Shown here piece by piece: positions 1-9,283 of a DNA stretch of 64,000 nucleotides. The notes beneath the pieces are model-generated. The model saw nothing but the letters and a program-made list of their open reading frames with translations. It was not told the origin of the DNA and did not search any database. The stretch is from Ruminococcus sp. (GTDB lineage Bacteria > Bacillota > Clostridia > Oscillospirales > Acutalibacteraceae): contig JAFQQF010000020.1 in the NCBI GenBank assembly GCA_017411385.1, positions 61,434 to 125,433 of the forward strand, in the 5' to 3' direction. Numbering within the stretch: the first letter of the stretch is position 1; each line of letters starts with the position of its first letter. The translations under genes were made by a program, and so were the position numbers.

Positions 1-2471
1 ATAGTGCTGATATCATTAACTTCAAGGTTCATATAATAAACAGAGCCGATGGGAAGCTTATCAAGAGTAGCATCAGCAGGAACAAAGCTTACTGCGGGAG
101 CATCATCTGTTGCATCAACAACAAGTTGACGTGTAATCGCTCTGTAGTTACCAGCGTTATCAGCAATTTCAAAACGGAATGTATGAATGCCGTCTGAAAG
201 GCTAACGTCTGCACTGATATAACCATTATTAGCACAGGAAACGCCCTTTGTTATCAAAACACCGTCTACATAAAGCTTAGCAGAACTTGTATCAAGACCA
301 GTGTAATTATTGAGAGTTGTGTTCTCAATAGCTTCAGCCATAACGGTAACATTCCCATTTGTTACAGTCTGTCCATTCATGGACTCGTAAGTATCGGAAT
401 TCTTAACGATACTTACATTTTTAAAGATAGGAGCATCACGGTCTTCAACAACTGTAGAATAGTCAACAGTAATATCATCAATATATACTGTGAACTTAGT
501 CTTTATATTGGGAATGTTATTTGCTGTTGCACTATCATAACCATCAGTATGATAGAAATAAAGGTTATTGAAACTTTCGCCTACACCAGAAGATTTTTCT
601 GCATAAACGTAATACCAGCCTTCTTCCTCGTAACCAGGACCACCTGCTGTGCCATGGTCAAAAGGAATAGCATTGTTAAGGTCAAGTTCAAGACCTGTTG
701 CTTCAGGAGTAAGATAAATCCAGAATCCAACGCCAACTGCATCAGTCATATCAACACCCAGGCCTGTGAGTTTAAGCATATTATAACCCATCGCATAGAA
801 ATCTGAATAATCACAGATTACTGCAAGAGCCTTCTCGCCGTTCTTAACCTGACCGGTTGTTGAATCTACAACCTGTAAATGACCGAACTCAAAACGACCT
901 AACTCTTTATGAGCTGCATGCTTATTTCCATATCCAGTTCCAAAAGTCAAAGAATTAATGTTGCCGTCTTCAAAATCCCAGACAATCTCAGAACCTTTAC
1001 CGAGATTAATATTTGCTTTAGCAGTTTTTGTTGTATCAAAAACAAGAGTAGCAGTTACAGAACCTGACGATATACCTACGTCTTCGTTACAAGTCGTGTA
1101 CTCAAAACCATCGATTGTTCCAAGTTTATTATCAGAAAGTACAAATGTAAAGTCACTTTCTTTTACAACCACTGTGTTAAGACCATTGTTTACAGTAGCC
1201 TTCATGGCAAGAGTTGCTGTCTTACCAAAAGGTACTGTCATATTAGTCTGAACAAACTCAATTTCCTCAGGAATTACAACTTCGATGGAGTCTTCACCAA
1301 CTACTTCTCCATTGTAAATCATCTGCACAGTAGCTGTGCCTACCTTACCGTTAGATGTGAACACACCGTTCTCAACAGCACCCATTGTTTCGTCTACAAG
1401 CTGCCATGTTACATCAGCAGGAATCTCAGCAGGACCGCCAGCGGAGTCTGCACCAATTGCATTAAATGTTACTGTAGAACCGGGAGTTACGTACTTACTC
1501 TCGCTGTCAGCCTCAATAGCTGCATGGTCAAATTTACCGTCAGCTACAGCCTTGGAGATAACAAGAATACCACCGAGAGTAGCTCTCTGACCGCCGTCAG
1601 AGGGACTGGACTTCATTGTGAGTTCGCCTGTACCCTCACGCTCGGAAATAAATGTTGAAGAACCGCCACCGTCGCAGTTAACAGCATCAACACAACCCAT
1701 CGCAAGAAGCCACTCTGCAAGCTCACGCATTGTAGCACCTGCAGAATAAGGAGCCTGACGTCCATCGTTCATAAGAAGGATAAGTTCGCCTGTTTCCTTG
1801 ATAGCAAGTACAGAACGGGGAGCTCTGCCACCATCAGCATGGTCATCGGACTTGTACTGGCTTACGCCGTCCTTGATAATCCAACCAAAGTTAGCAGAAA
1901 TAGCCTGATATGTTCCCTCGGGAATAGGCTCAGAAGCACTGTGGAGAGATGCAACGCCATCTTCAGACACAGCAAGGAAGGTCTGAGCTGTACTGCTTCC
2001 ATCAGCCTTTCTCTCATCGGAATAAACCTTACCGTTCCATACAAGAACACCATAGGGGTGGTCGTTGTCATAACGAAGGCAAGTGTTCATACCGCCTACT
2101 ACATTGAGCCCAAGGTCGTTCTCAACATGAGCTGCCTGCTCAGTAAGTACCTGTGAACCCCACTGAGTACTATCCTCAAAGTTGCTGTTCTCATTAAGGC
2201 CCATATAAGTAGGCATTACAGAAATATTGGGGTTCTTGAGGTCAACCTCAATCAAGTGCAAAACGTTTCTGTTTGCACCTGTGTCGTCATTAAGAATAAC
2301 TTCACTTTCAACCGCACCAGATGCAAGGTTGTAGTCATTCTTCTCGATGACATTGTAGAAGTCACAGCCACTATCGGAAATGTCAAAATCCAAAGAAGCT
2401 GCAAAAACCGACATAGGTACCATTGAGATAAGCAACAATGCTACCAATACAGTTGCTACAAATTTTTTCAT
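1..2471 (-). CDS. Secreted phosphodiester glycosidase (NAGPA-like) family protein, 3' end cut by window edge
   Basis: The gene reads from an ATG at 2471 with GGAG eight bases upstream and stays open to position 1, giving at least 823 residues. It opens with a classic signal peptide (MKKF, a hydrophobic stretch, then VFAAS). About residues 60-270 form a phosphodiester-glycosidase (NAGPA / exopolysaccharide biosynthesis) domain, seen from GGMNT, NDGRQAPYS, VNCDGGGSST and the closing GGILVISK. Behind it are Ig-like beta domains and a region from about residue 490 resembling a carbohydrate-binding jelly roll (IVWDFEDG). Family members cleave sugar-1-phosphodiester bonds in the cell envelope. The gene is last in the visible polysaccharide operon, so trimming or remodelling the exported polymer is a reasonable inference. 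The true C-terminus, possibly with a dockerin or anchor, lies outside the window. Confidence 0.85.
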   Translation of the reverse strand, partial: MKKFVATVLVALLLISMVPMSVFAASLDFDISDSGCDFYNVIEKNDYNLASGAVESEVILNDDTGANRNVLHLIEVDLKNPNISVMPTYMGLNENSNFEDSTQWGSQVLTEQAAHVENDLGLNVVGGMNTCLRYDNDHPYGVLVWNGKVYSDERKADGSSTAQTFLAVSEDGVASLHSASEPIPEGTYQAISANFGWIIKDGVSQYKSDDHADGGRAPRSVLAIKETGELILLMNDGRQAPYSAGATMRELAEWLLAMGCVDAVNCDGGGSSTFISEREGTGELTMKSSPSDGGQRATLGGILVISKAVADGKFDHAAIEADSESKYVTPGSTVTFNAIGADSAGGPAEIPADVTWQLVDETMGAVENGVFTSNGKVGTATVQMIYNGEVVGEDSIEVVIPEEIEFVQTNMTVPFGKTATLAMKATVNNGLNTVVVKESDFTFVLSDNKLGTIDGFEYTTCNEDVGISSGSVTATLVFDTTKTAKANINLGKGSEIVWDFEDGNINSLTFGTGYGNKHAAHKELGRFEFGHLQVVDSTTGQVKNGEKALAVICDYSDFYAMGYNMLKLTGLGVDMTDAVGVGFWIYLTPEATGLELDLNNAIPFDHGTAGGPGYEEEGWYYVYAEKSSGVGESFNNLYFYHTDGYDSATANNIPNIKTKFTVYIDDITVDYSTVVEDRDAPIFKNVSIVKNSDTYESMNGQTVTNGNVTVMAEAIENTTLNNYTGLDTSSAKLYVDGVLITKGVSCANNGYISADVSLSDGIHTFRFEIADNAGNYRAITRQLVVDATDDAPAVSFVPADATLDKLPIGSVYYMNLEVNDIST

Positions 2472-2547
2472 AGCACATTTCTCCTTTTTTATTTTTATAT
2501 AAAGCACCGAATGCAATATACCATAGTTTTTAACTAAAACAACAGAG

Positions 2548-3750
2548 TCACTTAAAGTATTCATCAATAGTTTCGAGCGTTTGATCCATGGGGAGTTTTA
2601 CCTCAGCACATCCCTTGGCACAAGACAGGCGAAACTCTTCGTCGTCCATCATCAACTCTATTTTAGATGCAAGTTCATCCTTATCGAAAGCCGAAAGAAC
2701 ACCGTTTTTGCCTTCGATAACCTGTTGGTCAACACCGGAAAAAGATGTTGAAACAATAGGGATTTCTAGAATAATCGCTTCTGATAACGTAGTAACAAAC
2801 CCCTCGTACCGTGATGACTGAACATATAAATCAGCCATAGCCATATAAGGATACGGGTTACTATCCAAACCATGAAGAAAAACAAAATCCTGCAGATTGT
2901 ATTGGGTTATCAGATTTTCCAGATTATCTCTTTCGGGACCTTCCCCTACTATAATCCATAAGAACTCTCTGCCATGCTGTCTGAGGATATTTGCTGCCTC
3001 CAACGCCAAATCAAAGCCCTTTTGAGTAGACAAACGACCAACAGAAACCAGCACAAAACGTCCATCGGAATTGTACTCAACAGCAGGTTTACACAGAGCT
3101 TTATGCCTGATATCATCTTTCATAAGAAGATTGTATAAAAGTACAATCCTTTGAGGCTTTACATTATCAAAGCGCCGACGGAAATTGGTTACACACTTCT
3201 CAGAAACACCGAAAATTCCATGGAACTGAGGATAAGACTTCCTCATACATTCGAAGGCTTCATCAACATTCTCAATATGCAACCATGTAAACCTCTTTGC
3301 TTGTTCAAAACGTAGAGCCAAACAAGTCGTATAGTGGGCATATCCGTGATAGTCACAGACAATATCGTATTTTTCCTTGGGAAGTTTGGTTTTTTTACTA
3401 CAAGTATTATAGAGTGTTGCTTTTTTGAAGAACCGACGGGACAAACGATCTATAAAAGAAGATAAAAGAAACTGCAATGCTGTCAGATATTTCTTATTTT
3501 TCCAGATTGATATAAAGCCGTTCTTAACACCTAGTTCATCACTTACAAGAATTGTACGCCATCGCTGGGGTATATCAGCTTCTATAACTCGAACATCTTT
3601 TGGAACAAAGTCCAAAAACGCACCTGTTTTCTCTACAAGGAGAACATCAATAGAGTATTTTTCTCTGTCCAGACTTCCTATTAAATTAAGCAAGGTCCTC
3701 TCCACACCACCACAGGTCATGGATTTGGTGATAAACAATACCTTTTTCAT
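2548..3750 (-). CDS. Glycosyltransferase family 4 (GT-B fold), polysaccharide synthesis
   Basis: This 400-residue protein has a GT-B layout. The N-terminal acceptor half starts KKVLFITKSMTCGGVERTLL, with the glycine-rich loop typical of GT4 enzymes. The C-terminal nucleotide-sugar half starts near residue 235 with VSVGRLSTQKGFDLAL. The EX7E-type donor motif is visible as YEGFVTTLSEA near residue 315. Length is normal for the family. It should add one sugar to a lipid-linked repeat unit on the cytoplasmic face of the membrane. It follows the LicD gene by 25 bases in the same operon. Sugar donor and linkage cannot be read from sequence. Confidence 0.85.
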   Translation of the reverse strand: MKKVLFITKSMTCGGVERTLLNLIGSLDREKYSIDVLLVEKTGAFLDFVPKDVRVIEADIPQRWRTILVSDELGVKNGFISIWKNKKYLTALQFLLSSFIDRLSRRFFKKATLYNTCSKKTKLPKEKYDIVCDYHGYAHYTTCLALRFEQAKRFTWLHIENVDEAFECMRKSYPQFHGIFGVSEKCVTNFRRRFDNVKPQRIVLLYNLLMKDDIRHKALCKPAVEYNSDGRFVLVSVGRLSTQKGFDLALEAANILRQHGREFLWIIVGEGPERDNLENLITQYNLQDFVFLHGLDSNPYPYMAMADLYVQSSRYEGFVTTLSEAIILEIPIVSTSFSGVDQQVIEGKNGVLSAFDKDELASKIELMMDDEEFRLSCAKGCAEVKLPMDQTLETIDEYFK

Positions 3751-3775
3751 AATTCTCCTCTGCTTTGCAGAATCC

Positions 3776-4612
3776 TTATTTGATATATTCCGTGTACGGT
3801 CTAGTCACATCTATAACCTTATATGAATGGTGCGACACTTGTTTTTCTTTTGGAGGGTCTTTGGAATAATCACCATACTTTTGTCGAAGATATGCATCAT
3901 AATCAGCGGGGATACGAACAGAAAGCCCCTCAAAAGACGCCATTGTTCCGATTCCATACTGTTCTGCAGGTGCATATTCAAGCTTTCCCTGCCAATTACC
4001 GTGATTACATATAAGAGTGCTGTCCTGCAGAGAATAACTTGCCAGAAAAGAATCGTATTCCCCCATTAAACGTGAGGTTTCCTTGGCAAAGCCAAACAAA
4101 CGATAATACAGGCAAATAAGAGTAGTTCTTACATTGAGGCCCCACGTCATTCTTTTACCGTTGAGTCTGGCAAACTGTCTTCTGGTAAAGCATTTCTTTT
4201 TATTCTCGAATCGAATAGCCTCCTTCGAGTCATTCGGATATCCATCCAAAGAAAAAACATCAATGCTAATTCCATGATTCATCAAGACATCAGCAAAATC
4301 CGATTCAATCATTGTAGTTCTACTGTCACGCAACTTTGTCATAAGCAGCGGAAAATTCTTTTCTGTTCTGTAATTCTGCACAAATAGCCATTCAGGCAGT
4401 AATGCCGGAGCTTCTCTCAGGAATGTTTCGTAGTCAGGTCGCATAAGCGCAACATCAATATCATCATCCCAAGGAATGAACCCACCGTACTTTACCGCTC
4501 CCAATGCACTGCCACACACAAGAAAGTATGTAAGATTCAGCTTGTTGCAAACATCAATAAATAATTTTAAAATCTCAAACTCTTTTTTTTGCAGTTCATT
4601 CATATTGAGCAC
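3776..4612 (-). CDS. LicD family phosphotransferase
   Basis: The 278-residue protein carries the LicD nucleotidyltransferase-fold signature: GSALGAVKYGGFIPWDDDID at residues 34-53, including the DDDID metal-binding cluster. LicD enzymes move a phospho-substituent such as phosphocholine or a related phospho-polyol from a CDP carrier onto a glycan. The likely role is decorating the polysaccharide built by this operon. Its start overlaps the end of the upstream glycosyltransferase by 17 bases, which suggests translational coupling. Whether the group added is choline, ribitol or glycerol phosphate is unknown; no choline-uptake or CDP-choline gene is visible here. Confidence 0.85.
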   Translation of the reverse strand: MLNMNELQKKEFEILKLFIDVCNKLNLTYFLVCGSALGAVKYGGFIPWDDDIDVALMRPDYETFLREAPALLPEWLFVQNYRTEKNFPLLMTKLRDSRTTMIESDFADVLMNHGISIDVFSLDGYPNDSKEAIRFENKKKCFTRRQFARLNGKRMTWGLNVRTTLICLYYRLFGFAKETSRLMGEYDSFLASYSLQDSTLICNHGNWQGKLEYAPAEQYGIGTMASFEGLSVRIPADYDAYLRQKYGDYSKDPPKEKQVSHHSYKVIDVTRPYTEYIK

Positions 4613-5870
4613 CTGTTATTGCTTTTAAAGCCTCGCTGTTTTTGCTGTTATTGTGATGGATTAAAGAAACCGAATGGGCGTTTACTGATACATCTCTTAA
4701 CAAATCAATATCAAATAGAGCCATCTCCAATACATCCTGCAAGTCGGCTTTTGATGTAGCAGTTACCGCACAGTTATGCCTTATGAGATGTTTCATTGAG
4801 GAAATACAATCAGGACCATAAGCAAAAAGCGGAATACCCGAGGCAAGGCTGTCTGCAATCTTTGTTGAAACGGAATGCTTTACTTTATCAACATATTCCT
4901 CTTCGAAAGACTCCGTGTGCAGAAGCATATCAGATGAAGAAAAAGCTTTGTTGTATACATCACCTACAACAAATCCACACAAATTCACAGACTTTATGCC
5001 AAGAAATGCTTCGATAAGCTCTGATGAGCTTTGTGATGAATAAATGTTAAGCTTAATGCTTGTATGGTGCTTGGCATTAATTTCATCTAACGCACGGCCG
5101 ATATCTGCAAGTGAATTATTACGACCATCACCGATATTTCCAAAATAAGAAATATTTTTAATCGAGGAAATATCACGCGGATTTCTGATTTTTTCTACGC
5201 CTGCACCTGTCATAATAACACTTGCAGACACACCAAAACAATCAGAATATTTACTCTTTAGTTCTTCGCTGATAACAACAAGCTCTTTAGTTTTTGACAT
5301 TATTTTGCAAGTCGCTCTCTTGCGCATGGAAAACTGAATTCTGCCAATAATCCCGTGAGGTTTATTAATGAAATAATAATCGTCACAGATATAGGTGTAT
5401 AATGGCAGATTGAAATCCTTTGCTATTCTAAGGGCTATATTATAGATAAAAGAAGAATATCCGGGTGCTAAAAAAATACAAGTTGGATTTTCACGCTTTA
5501 TCCAGTATTTGAGATTTTTGGAATACCAACGGGAACACTTCCACACCAAATCACGAATAAGCAAAAGAGGGTATTTTATACCTACAGGTGAAGGAGGTAC
5601 GGGCATCTCCCCTTCTTCCCGTTTCTCAATCAACCGATTAATCTCACCTTTATTGACCTCGCCGCCCGGTGTGCCGAAAAAAACGGATTTCAGCGCCTGC
5701 TTATCAGTAATACGATAGTATGAGCTACACATATAAATGTCAGGTGTTGTAGGTCTGACATACAGCTGGCAAAGCTCATCAGGTGTGAAGCAGGAAAACA
5801 TATTGAGAAATGTTTTGCCCATATTGTTGAAAGTAGATATGGGGTTATGACTGATTAATAATACCTTCAT
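4596..5870 (-). CDS. Glycosyltransferase-like protein, GT-B type
   Basis: The 424-residue protein begins KVLLISHNPISTFNNMGKTF, which resembles the start of GT-B glycosyltransferases. A nucleotide-sugar-binding-like half contains ISYFGNIGDGRNNSLADI near residue 240 and STKIADSLASGIPLFAYGPD near residue 355, where GT4/GT1 enzymes contact the donor. Similarity is weaker than for the neighbouring GT4, so the family is tentative. It lies between the GT2 and LicD genes, with 17 bases of spacing upstream and a 17-base overlap downstream. A role in building the same repeat unit follows from that context. Confidence 0.7.
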   Translation of the reverse strand: MKVLLISHNPISTFNNMGKTFLNMFSCFTPDELCQLYVRPTTPDIYMCSSYYRITDKQALKSVFFGTPGGEVNKGEINRLIEKREEGEMPVPPSPVGIKYPLLLIRDLVWKCSRWYSKNLKYWIKRENPTCIFLAPGYSSFIYNIALRIAKDFNLPLYTYICDDYYFINKPHGIIGRIQFSMRKRATCKIMSKTKELVVISEELKSKYSDCFGVSASVIMTGAGVEKIRNPRDISSIKNISYFGNIGDGRNNSLADIGRALDEINAKHHTSIKLNIYSSQSSSELIEAFLGIKSVNLCGFVVGDVYNKAFSSSDMLLHTESFEEEYVDKVKHSVSTKIADSLASGIPLFAYGPDCISSMKHLIRHNCAVTATSKADLQDVLEMALFDIDLLRDVSVNAHSVSLIHHNNSKNSEALKAITGAQYE

Positions 5871-5887
5871 TGATTTGAATACTCACT

Positions 5888-6778
5888 CTACCTGTTGAGA
5901 AAAACCTTAATAAGTCCCAAAGGTGAAACAAAAAAACCTTTTATGCTTTCAAATAAGAATTTAAAATAACATTTAATACGCAGATATGCATATGCCAACA
6001 CCGCATGGTGACGTACTTTTACATATCTGATACTCTTTTTGTCTAACAAATCAAAATACTTTTTCTTTTGAGAATACAAATAATTCTCACCATCAATTTT
6101 TGTTTGCCCACTGGAGAGTCCACCCTCACCTGTGTGAACGTATGCTTTAACATCACACACAGGAACATGCAGGAATTTACCCTTAGCGTCTATGGCTTTC
6201 TGCATAAGATAGTATTCGTCACCAACATCAATAGCAGAAAAAGCGCCGATTTTTGAAAGGTAATCGCGCTTAAACATCATAGTATCCGTACCTGTTATAT
6301 GATACAGCAAATGATATTTTGTCAAAGCTTCAGGCTCTGCAGATTTTATGTATTCTCTGTTTCTTATTTCAATTAACCTGTCAGAATCTGAATACAAAGC
6401 GATATTGGTTACGCTGTAATCAGCATTCTCCTTTATCATCGGTAAAACCTGATTGGTAATACGTTCTGGTAAATATACGTCGTCATCATCAAGGAAACAT
6501 ATATATTCACTTGTTGATGCAGAAATTCCAGCATTACGTGTTTTTGCCGAACCTAAAGTTGGGTGGTTCTGAATGTATGTCAATGAAATATCGGGATGCT
6601 CAATTCTGTATTTATCAACAATAAGCTGGACCTTTTCGTTCCATTGAGAATCATCATTATCATCAACAAGAATAATATCAAAGTTATTATATGTCTGGGT
6701 TGTTAAAGAATCCAGGGCACGTTGCAAAAAAGCATCACGTCTGTATGTAGCAACAATTATACTAACAGATGGCTTCAT
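5888..6778 (-). CDS. Glycosyltransferase family 2 (GT-A fold)
   Basis: This 296-residue protein starts with the GT2 nucleotide-binding strand PSVSIIVATYRRDAFLQRAL. It has the metal-binding Asp run CFLDDDDVYLPE near residues 95-106 and a conserved GDEYYLMQKA segment near residue 195. The C-terminal 60 residues hold hydrophobic or amphipathic helices that may associate with the membrane. It would use a nucleotide-activated sugar to extend the lipid-linked unit started by the sugar transferase encoded 13 bases upstream. GT2 identity is clear; the sugar is not. Confidence 0.88.
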   Translation of the reverse strand: MKPSVSIIVATYRRDAFLQRALDSLTTQTYNNFDIILVDDNDDSQWNEKVQLIVDKYRIEHPDISLTYIQNHPTLGSAKTRNAGISASTSEYICFLDDDDVYLPERITNQVLPMIKENADYSVTNIALYSDSDRLIEIRNREYIKSAEPEALTKYHLLYHITGTDTMMFKRDYLSKIGAFSAIDVGDEYYLMQKAIDAKGKFLHVPVCDVKAYVHTGEGGLSSGQTKIDGENYLYSQKKKYFDLLDKKSIRYVKVRHHAVLAYAYLRIKCYFKFLFESIKGFFVSPLGLIKVFLNR

Positions 6779-6791
6779 TCCTTACTCCCCT

Positions 6792-7421
6792 TTAAACTGT
6801 ATGCATTTCTTTCTCTTCTTCCTTATTAGAATCAGCTGTACCGCCTTCAACAACTCCATCGTGGTTCACAACAGATTTGAATGTACCAAAAAAACATTTG
6901 CAATCAAATATAAAGCTCAGATTTTCTACATATTCTCCGTCATACCTTGCCTTAACGGGAATTGCAAGCTCGTCACGGCCGTTTATCTGTGCCCAGCCGG
7001 TTAATCCGGGCTTAACATCATTGGCACCATATTTATCACGCTCGGCAACCAAATCATCCTGATTATATAAAGCAGGTCTGGGACCGACCAAAGATATCTG
7101 ACCTAACCATATATTAAAGAACTGTGGTAGCTCGTCGATAGAGTACTTGCGGATTAGTTTTTGAAACTTAGTCAGCTCTATTGTGCCTATGTCAAGCAAA
7201 TGTGTTGCAACATTGCTGGGTGCCGAAACAGGCATAGAGCGAAATTTTAACATTACAAACTCTTTTTTATGTAAGCCAATTCTTCTTTGCTTGAACAGAA
7301 TCGGACCCGGAGAATCAATTTTAATAATAATCGCAACAATCAGCATAGGAAGAATAAGAAAAAGGATTGCAATTGTTGAAATTATAATATCAAGAATTCG
7401 TTTAATACAACGTTTGTACAT
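6792..7421 (-). CDS. Undecaprenyl-phosphate sugar-1-phosphate transferase (initiating transferase)
   Basis: This is a bacterial sugar transferase of the WbaP/CpsE C-terminal type, about 209 residues from the ATG at 7421 (MYKRCIKRILDI). That start has GGAG eight bases upstream and is preferred over an in-frame codon at 7457. A membrane helix at about residues 9-30 is followed by the family blocks SPGPILFKQRRIG, MLKFRSM, DELPQFFNIWLG, LVGPRPAL and KPGLTGWAQINGRDEL. Such enzymes load the first sugar-phosphate onto undecaprenyl phosphate and so start each repeat unit. It is the short form, without the extra N-terminal membrane domain of WbaP or CpsE. Confidence 0.92.
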   Translation of the reverse strand: MYKRCIKRILDIIISTIAILFLILPMLIVAIIIKIDSPGPILFKQRRIGLHKKEFVMLKFRSMPVSAPSNVATHLLDIGTIELTKFQKLIRKYSIDELPQFFNIWLGQISLVGPRPALYNQDDLVAERDKYGANDVKPGLTGWAQINGRDELAIPVKARYDGEYVENLSFIFDCKCFFGTFKSVVNHDGVVEGGTADSNKEEEKEMHTV

Positions 7422-7555
7422 AACATATCTCCAAATCCAAAAAACAACAGGCAGCAAAACAGCCGTTTGTTGTATGAAATACTTATATTAGCTCAGATAA
7501 AAGATTACATTAATCAAGAATTGATGTCTAATCACAAGACTCGAGGCTATTGTAA

Positions 7556-8563
7556 TTACCGAACAACCTCATAAAACATATTCATTATTATTTCTTCTGT
7601 AGAAGATTCATCAGGGTAAAACTCCATATAGCTTTCACCCTTAATATATTCGCCTTCCAGATAGCGAATATCAGTAAAATCAAAAGTTGAAACATTCTCA
7701 AAGAAACGCTCAAGCTCAGGCACAGAGCAATTTGACACCATATACTCAGACAACACCTCGACAGCATCAAAAAGGAACTCCTCGTCTGCTTCAACACACT
7801 GTGATGCTCTGTCTATAAAAGCATCCATATACTGGCGCTGACGTTCCATTCTGTTGTTATTGGAGCTATCCTCCATACCATATCGTGAGCGAACATAGGT
7901 AATTGACTGTTCACCCATAAGAGTTACTGTTTCGCCTTTGATTAAGGTATCGTCAACACCTGTGAAATCATCAAGAACAGTTACCTCTACACCGCCGACA
8001 AGGTCGTTGAGCGAAGGAACTGCATCCATTGTAACAGAAATATAGTCGTGAATTTCCACTCCGCCCAGAACCTTTGAAACTGCTTCTGCAGTATTACGGC
8101 AACTCTTCATACCTCCATCACCGTAAGTATGAGCAAGTGCCAACTGTTTATTGACGGAGCCAACCTTCTCACCTGCTAAACCAAGCACGGAAATTTCAGC
8201 CATTGTGTCACGATTAATATGAAGAGCTGAACAGGTTGAATTTTTATTATCAATCACAAAAAGCATCAGAAAGTCTGACTGTTGGTCATTATTATATGAG
8301 TTGTTATCAATTTCTCCCTCATACTTATCAAGACCTAAAAAGAGCATAGTTTCTACATTCTTTTTGATGTATTTTTCACCCTTATATGTAATCGTGTTAT
8401 CTACAGGAGTAGCAACAGGAGTATTGCCCTGCTGATTTTCCCATTTTTGGAGTATCAGCAAGGCTAAAGACACAACTATAACAACTACTAAAAGAAAACA
8501 AATCGTTCTCAGCAGTTTTTTTCTTTTTATTTTTTTGTCACTATGTGTTTTGTGACTACTCAT
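7556..8563 (-). CDS. LytR-CpsA-Psr (LCP) family glycopolymer transferase
   Basis: The 335-residue protein has a short basic cytoplasmic N-terminus, one membrane helix at about residues 18-40, and an extracellular LCP domain with TMLFLGLDKYEGE, SDFLMLFVID, HINRDTMAEI and TYVRSRYG. Conserved Asp and Arg residues of the pyrophosphate-binding site are present. LCP enzymes transfer finished undecaprenyl-linked polymers to peptidoglycan, so this is the likely step that attaches this operon's polysaccharide to the wall. Its ATG overlaps the stop of the upstream surface-protein gene in an ATGA arrangement, indicating coupled translation. Confidence 0.92.
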   Translation of the reverse strand: MSSHKTHSDKKIKRKKLLRTICFLLVVVIVVSLALLILQKWENQQGNTPVATPVDNTITYKGEKYIKKNVETMLFLGLDKYEGEIDNNSYNNDQQSDFLMLFVIDNKNSTCSALHINRDTMAEISVLGLAGEKVGSVNKQLALAHTYGDGGMKSCRNTAEAVSKVLGGVEIHDYISVTMDAVPSLNDLVGGVEVTVLDDFTGVDDTLIKGETVTLMGEQSITYVRSRYGMEDSSNNNRMERQRQYMDAFIDRASQCVEADEEFLFDAVEVLSEYMVSNCSVPELERFFENVSTFDFTDIRYLEGEYIKGESYMEFYPDESSTEEIIMNMFYEVVR

Positions 8564-9228
8564 GCCTTTTTCTTGTTAACGGCTACTGTTGCTGTAAGTA
8601 TGCAAAGTGCAAAACCTGCAACAATTGCAACGACTGCAAGTGTGGGATCACCTGTCTGAGGAGAGGTTGTTGCAGCCTTAGTGGAATCTACAACAATTGC
8701 AAAGGTCGAAAGCTCATCAGCTGTGAAGATAAGATACTGACCATCCTCAACCTTAGCATCTTCAATAAGCTTCCACTCGCCGTTGATGTACTGGATAAGA
8801 CCTGCAAAGCCCTTGAGTGTATCGGCAGAAAGCTTAATCTTGAAAGCACCATGCTCATCATGCTCAAGGCAATCCTTAATATCAATATGGAATAAGTCGC
8901 TTACCTTAAGGTCAGAAGGAAGAATATCAAGGTCATCAACTATAGCATTAAGACCTGAGAACATATCTGTAAGGTCTGTGGAGTTCTTAATCTGATTGTA
9001 AGCATCCTCCATTTCTTTTTTGTCAGCTTCGCTGAGCTCGTTTCTGTCACCATAAGAAGTAATGTCCAGATTAGCAGTACAGCCATCGTCCTCGTTTTCA
9101 AACTCCTCAATAACAGGAGCCTTGTTGCCTGAGGGACTGCTTACGAATGAATCTGAAGCAGCACATACTGTAATACTGAGAGAGAACACCATAACAAGTG
9201 CCAGACAAATTGCGAATACCTTTTTCAT
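8560..9228 (-). CDS. Sortase-anchored small surface protein with SPQTG sorting signal
   Basis: The 222-residue protein has a signal peptide (MKKVFAICLALVMVFSLSITVCAA) and ends with a cell-wall sorting signal. SPQTGD near residue 190 is followed by a hydrophobic helix and the basic tail NKKKA. SPxTG-type motifs are a common variant of LPxTG in Clostridia. The middle has an acidic alpha-helical part and a beta-rich segment (GQYLIFTADELSTFAIVVD) seen in many clostridial wall proteins. Function is unknown. Its place between cpsB and the LCP gene, with an ATGA overlap to the latter, suggests a role at the site where polysaccharide meets the wall. No sortase gene is in the window. Confidence 0.75.
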   Translation of the reverse strand: MKKVFAICLALVMVFSLSITVCAASDSFVSSPSGNKAPVIEEFENEDDGCTANLDITSYGDRNELSEADKKEMEDAYNQIKNSTDLTDMFSGLNAIVDDLDILPSDLKVSDLFHIDIKDCLEHDEHGAFKIKLSADTLKGFAGLIQYINGEWKLIEDAKVEDGQYLIFTADELSTFAIVVDSTKAATTSPQTGDPTLAVVAIVAGFALCILTATVAVNKKKA

Positions 9229-9283
9229 TATAAATTCATCCTTTCAAGATAAAAATAATTACTGATTTATTGATTAACCCATA

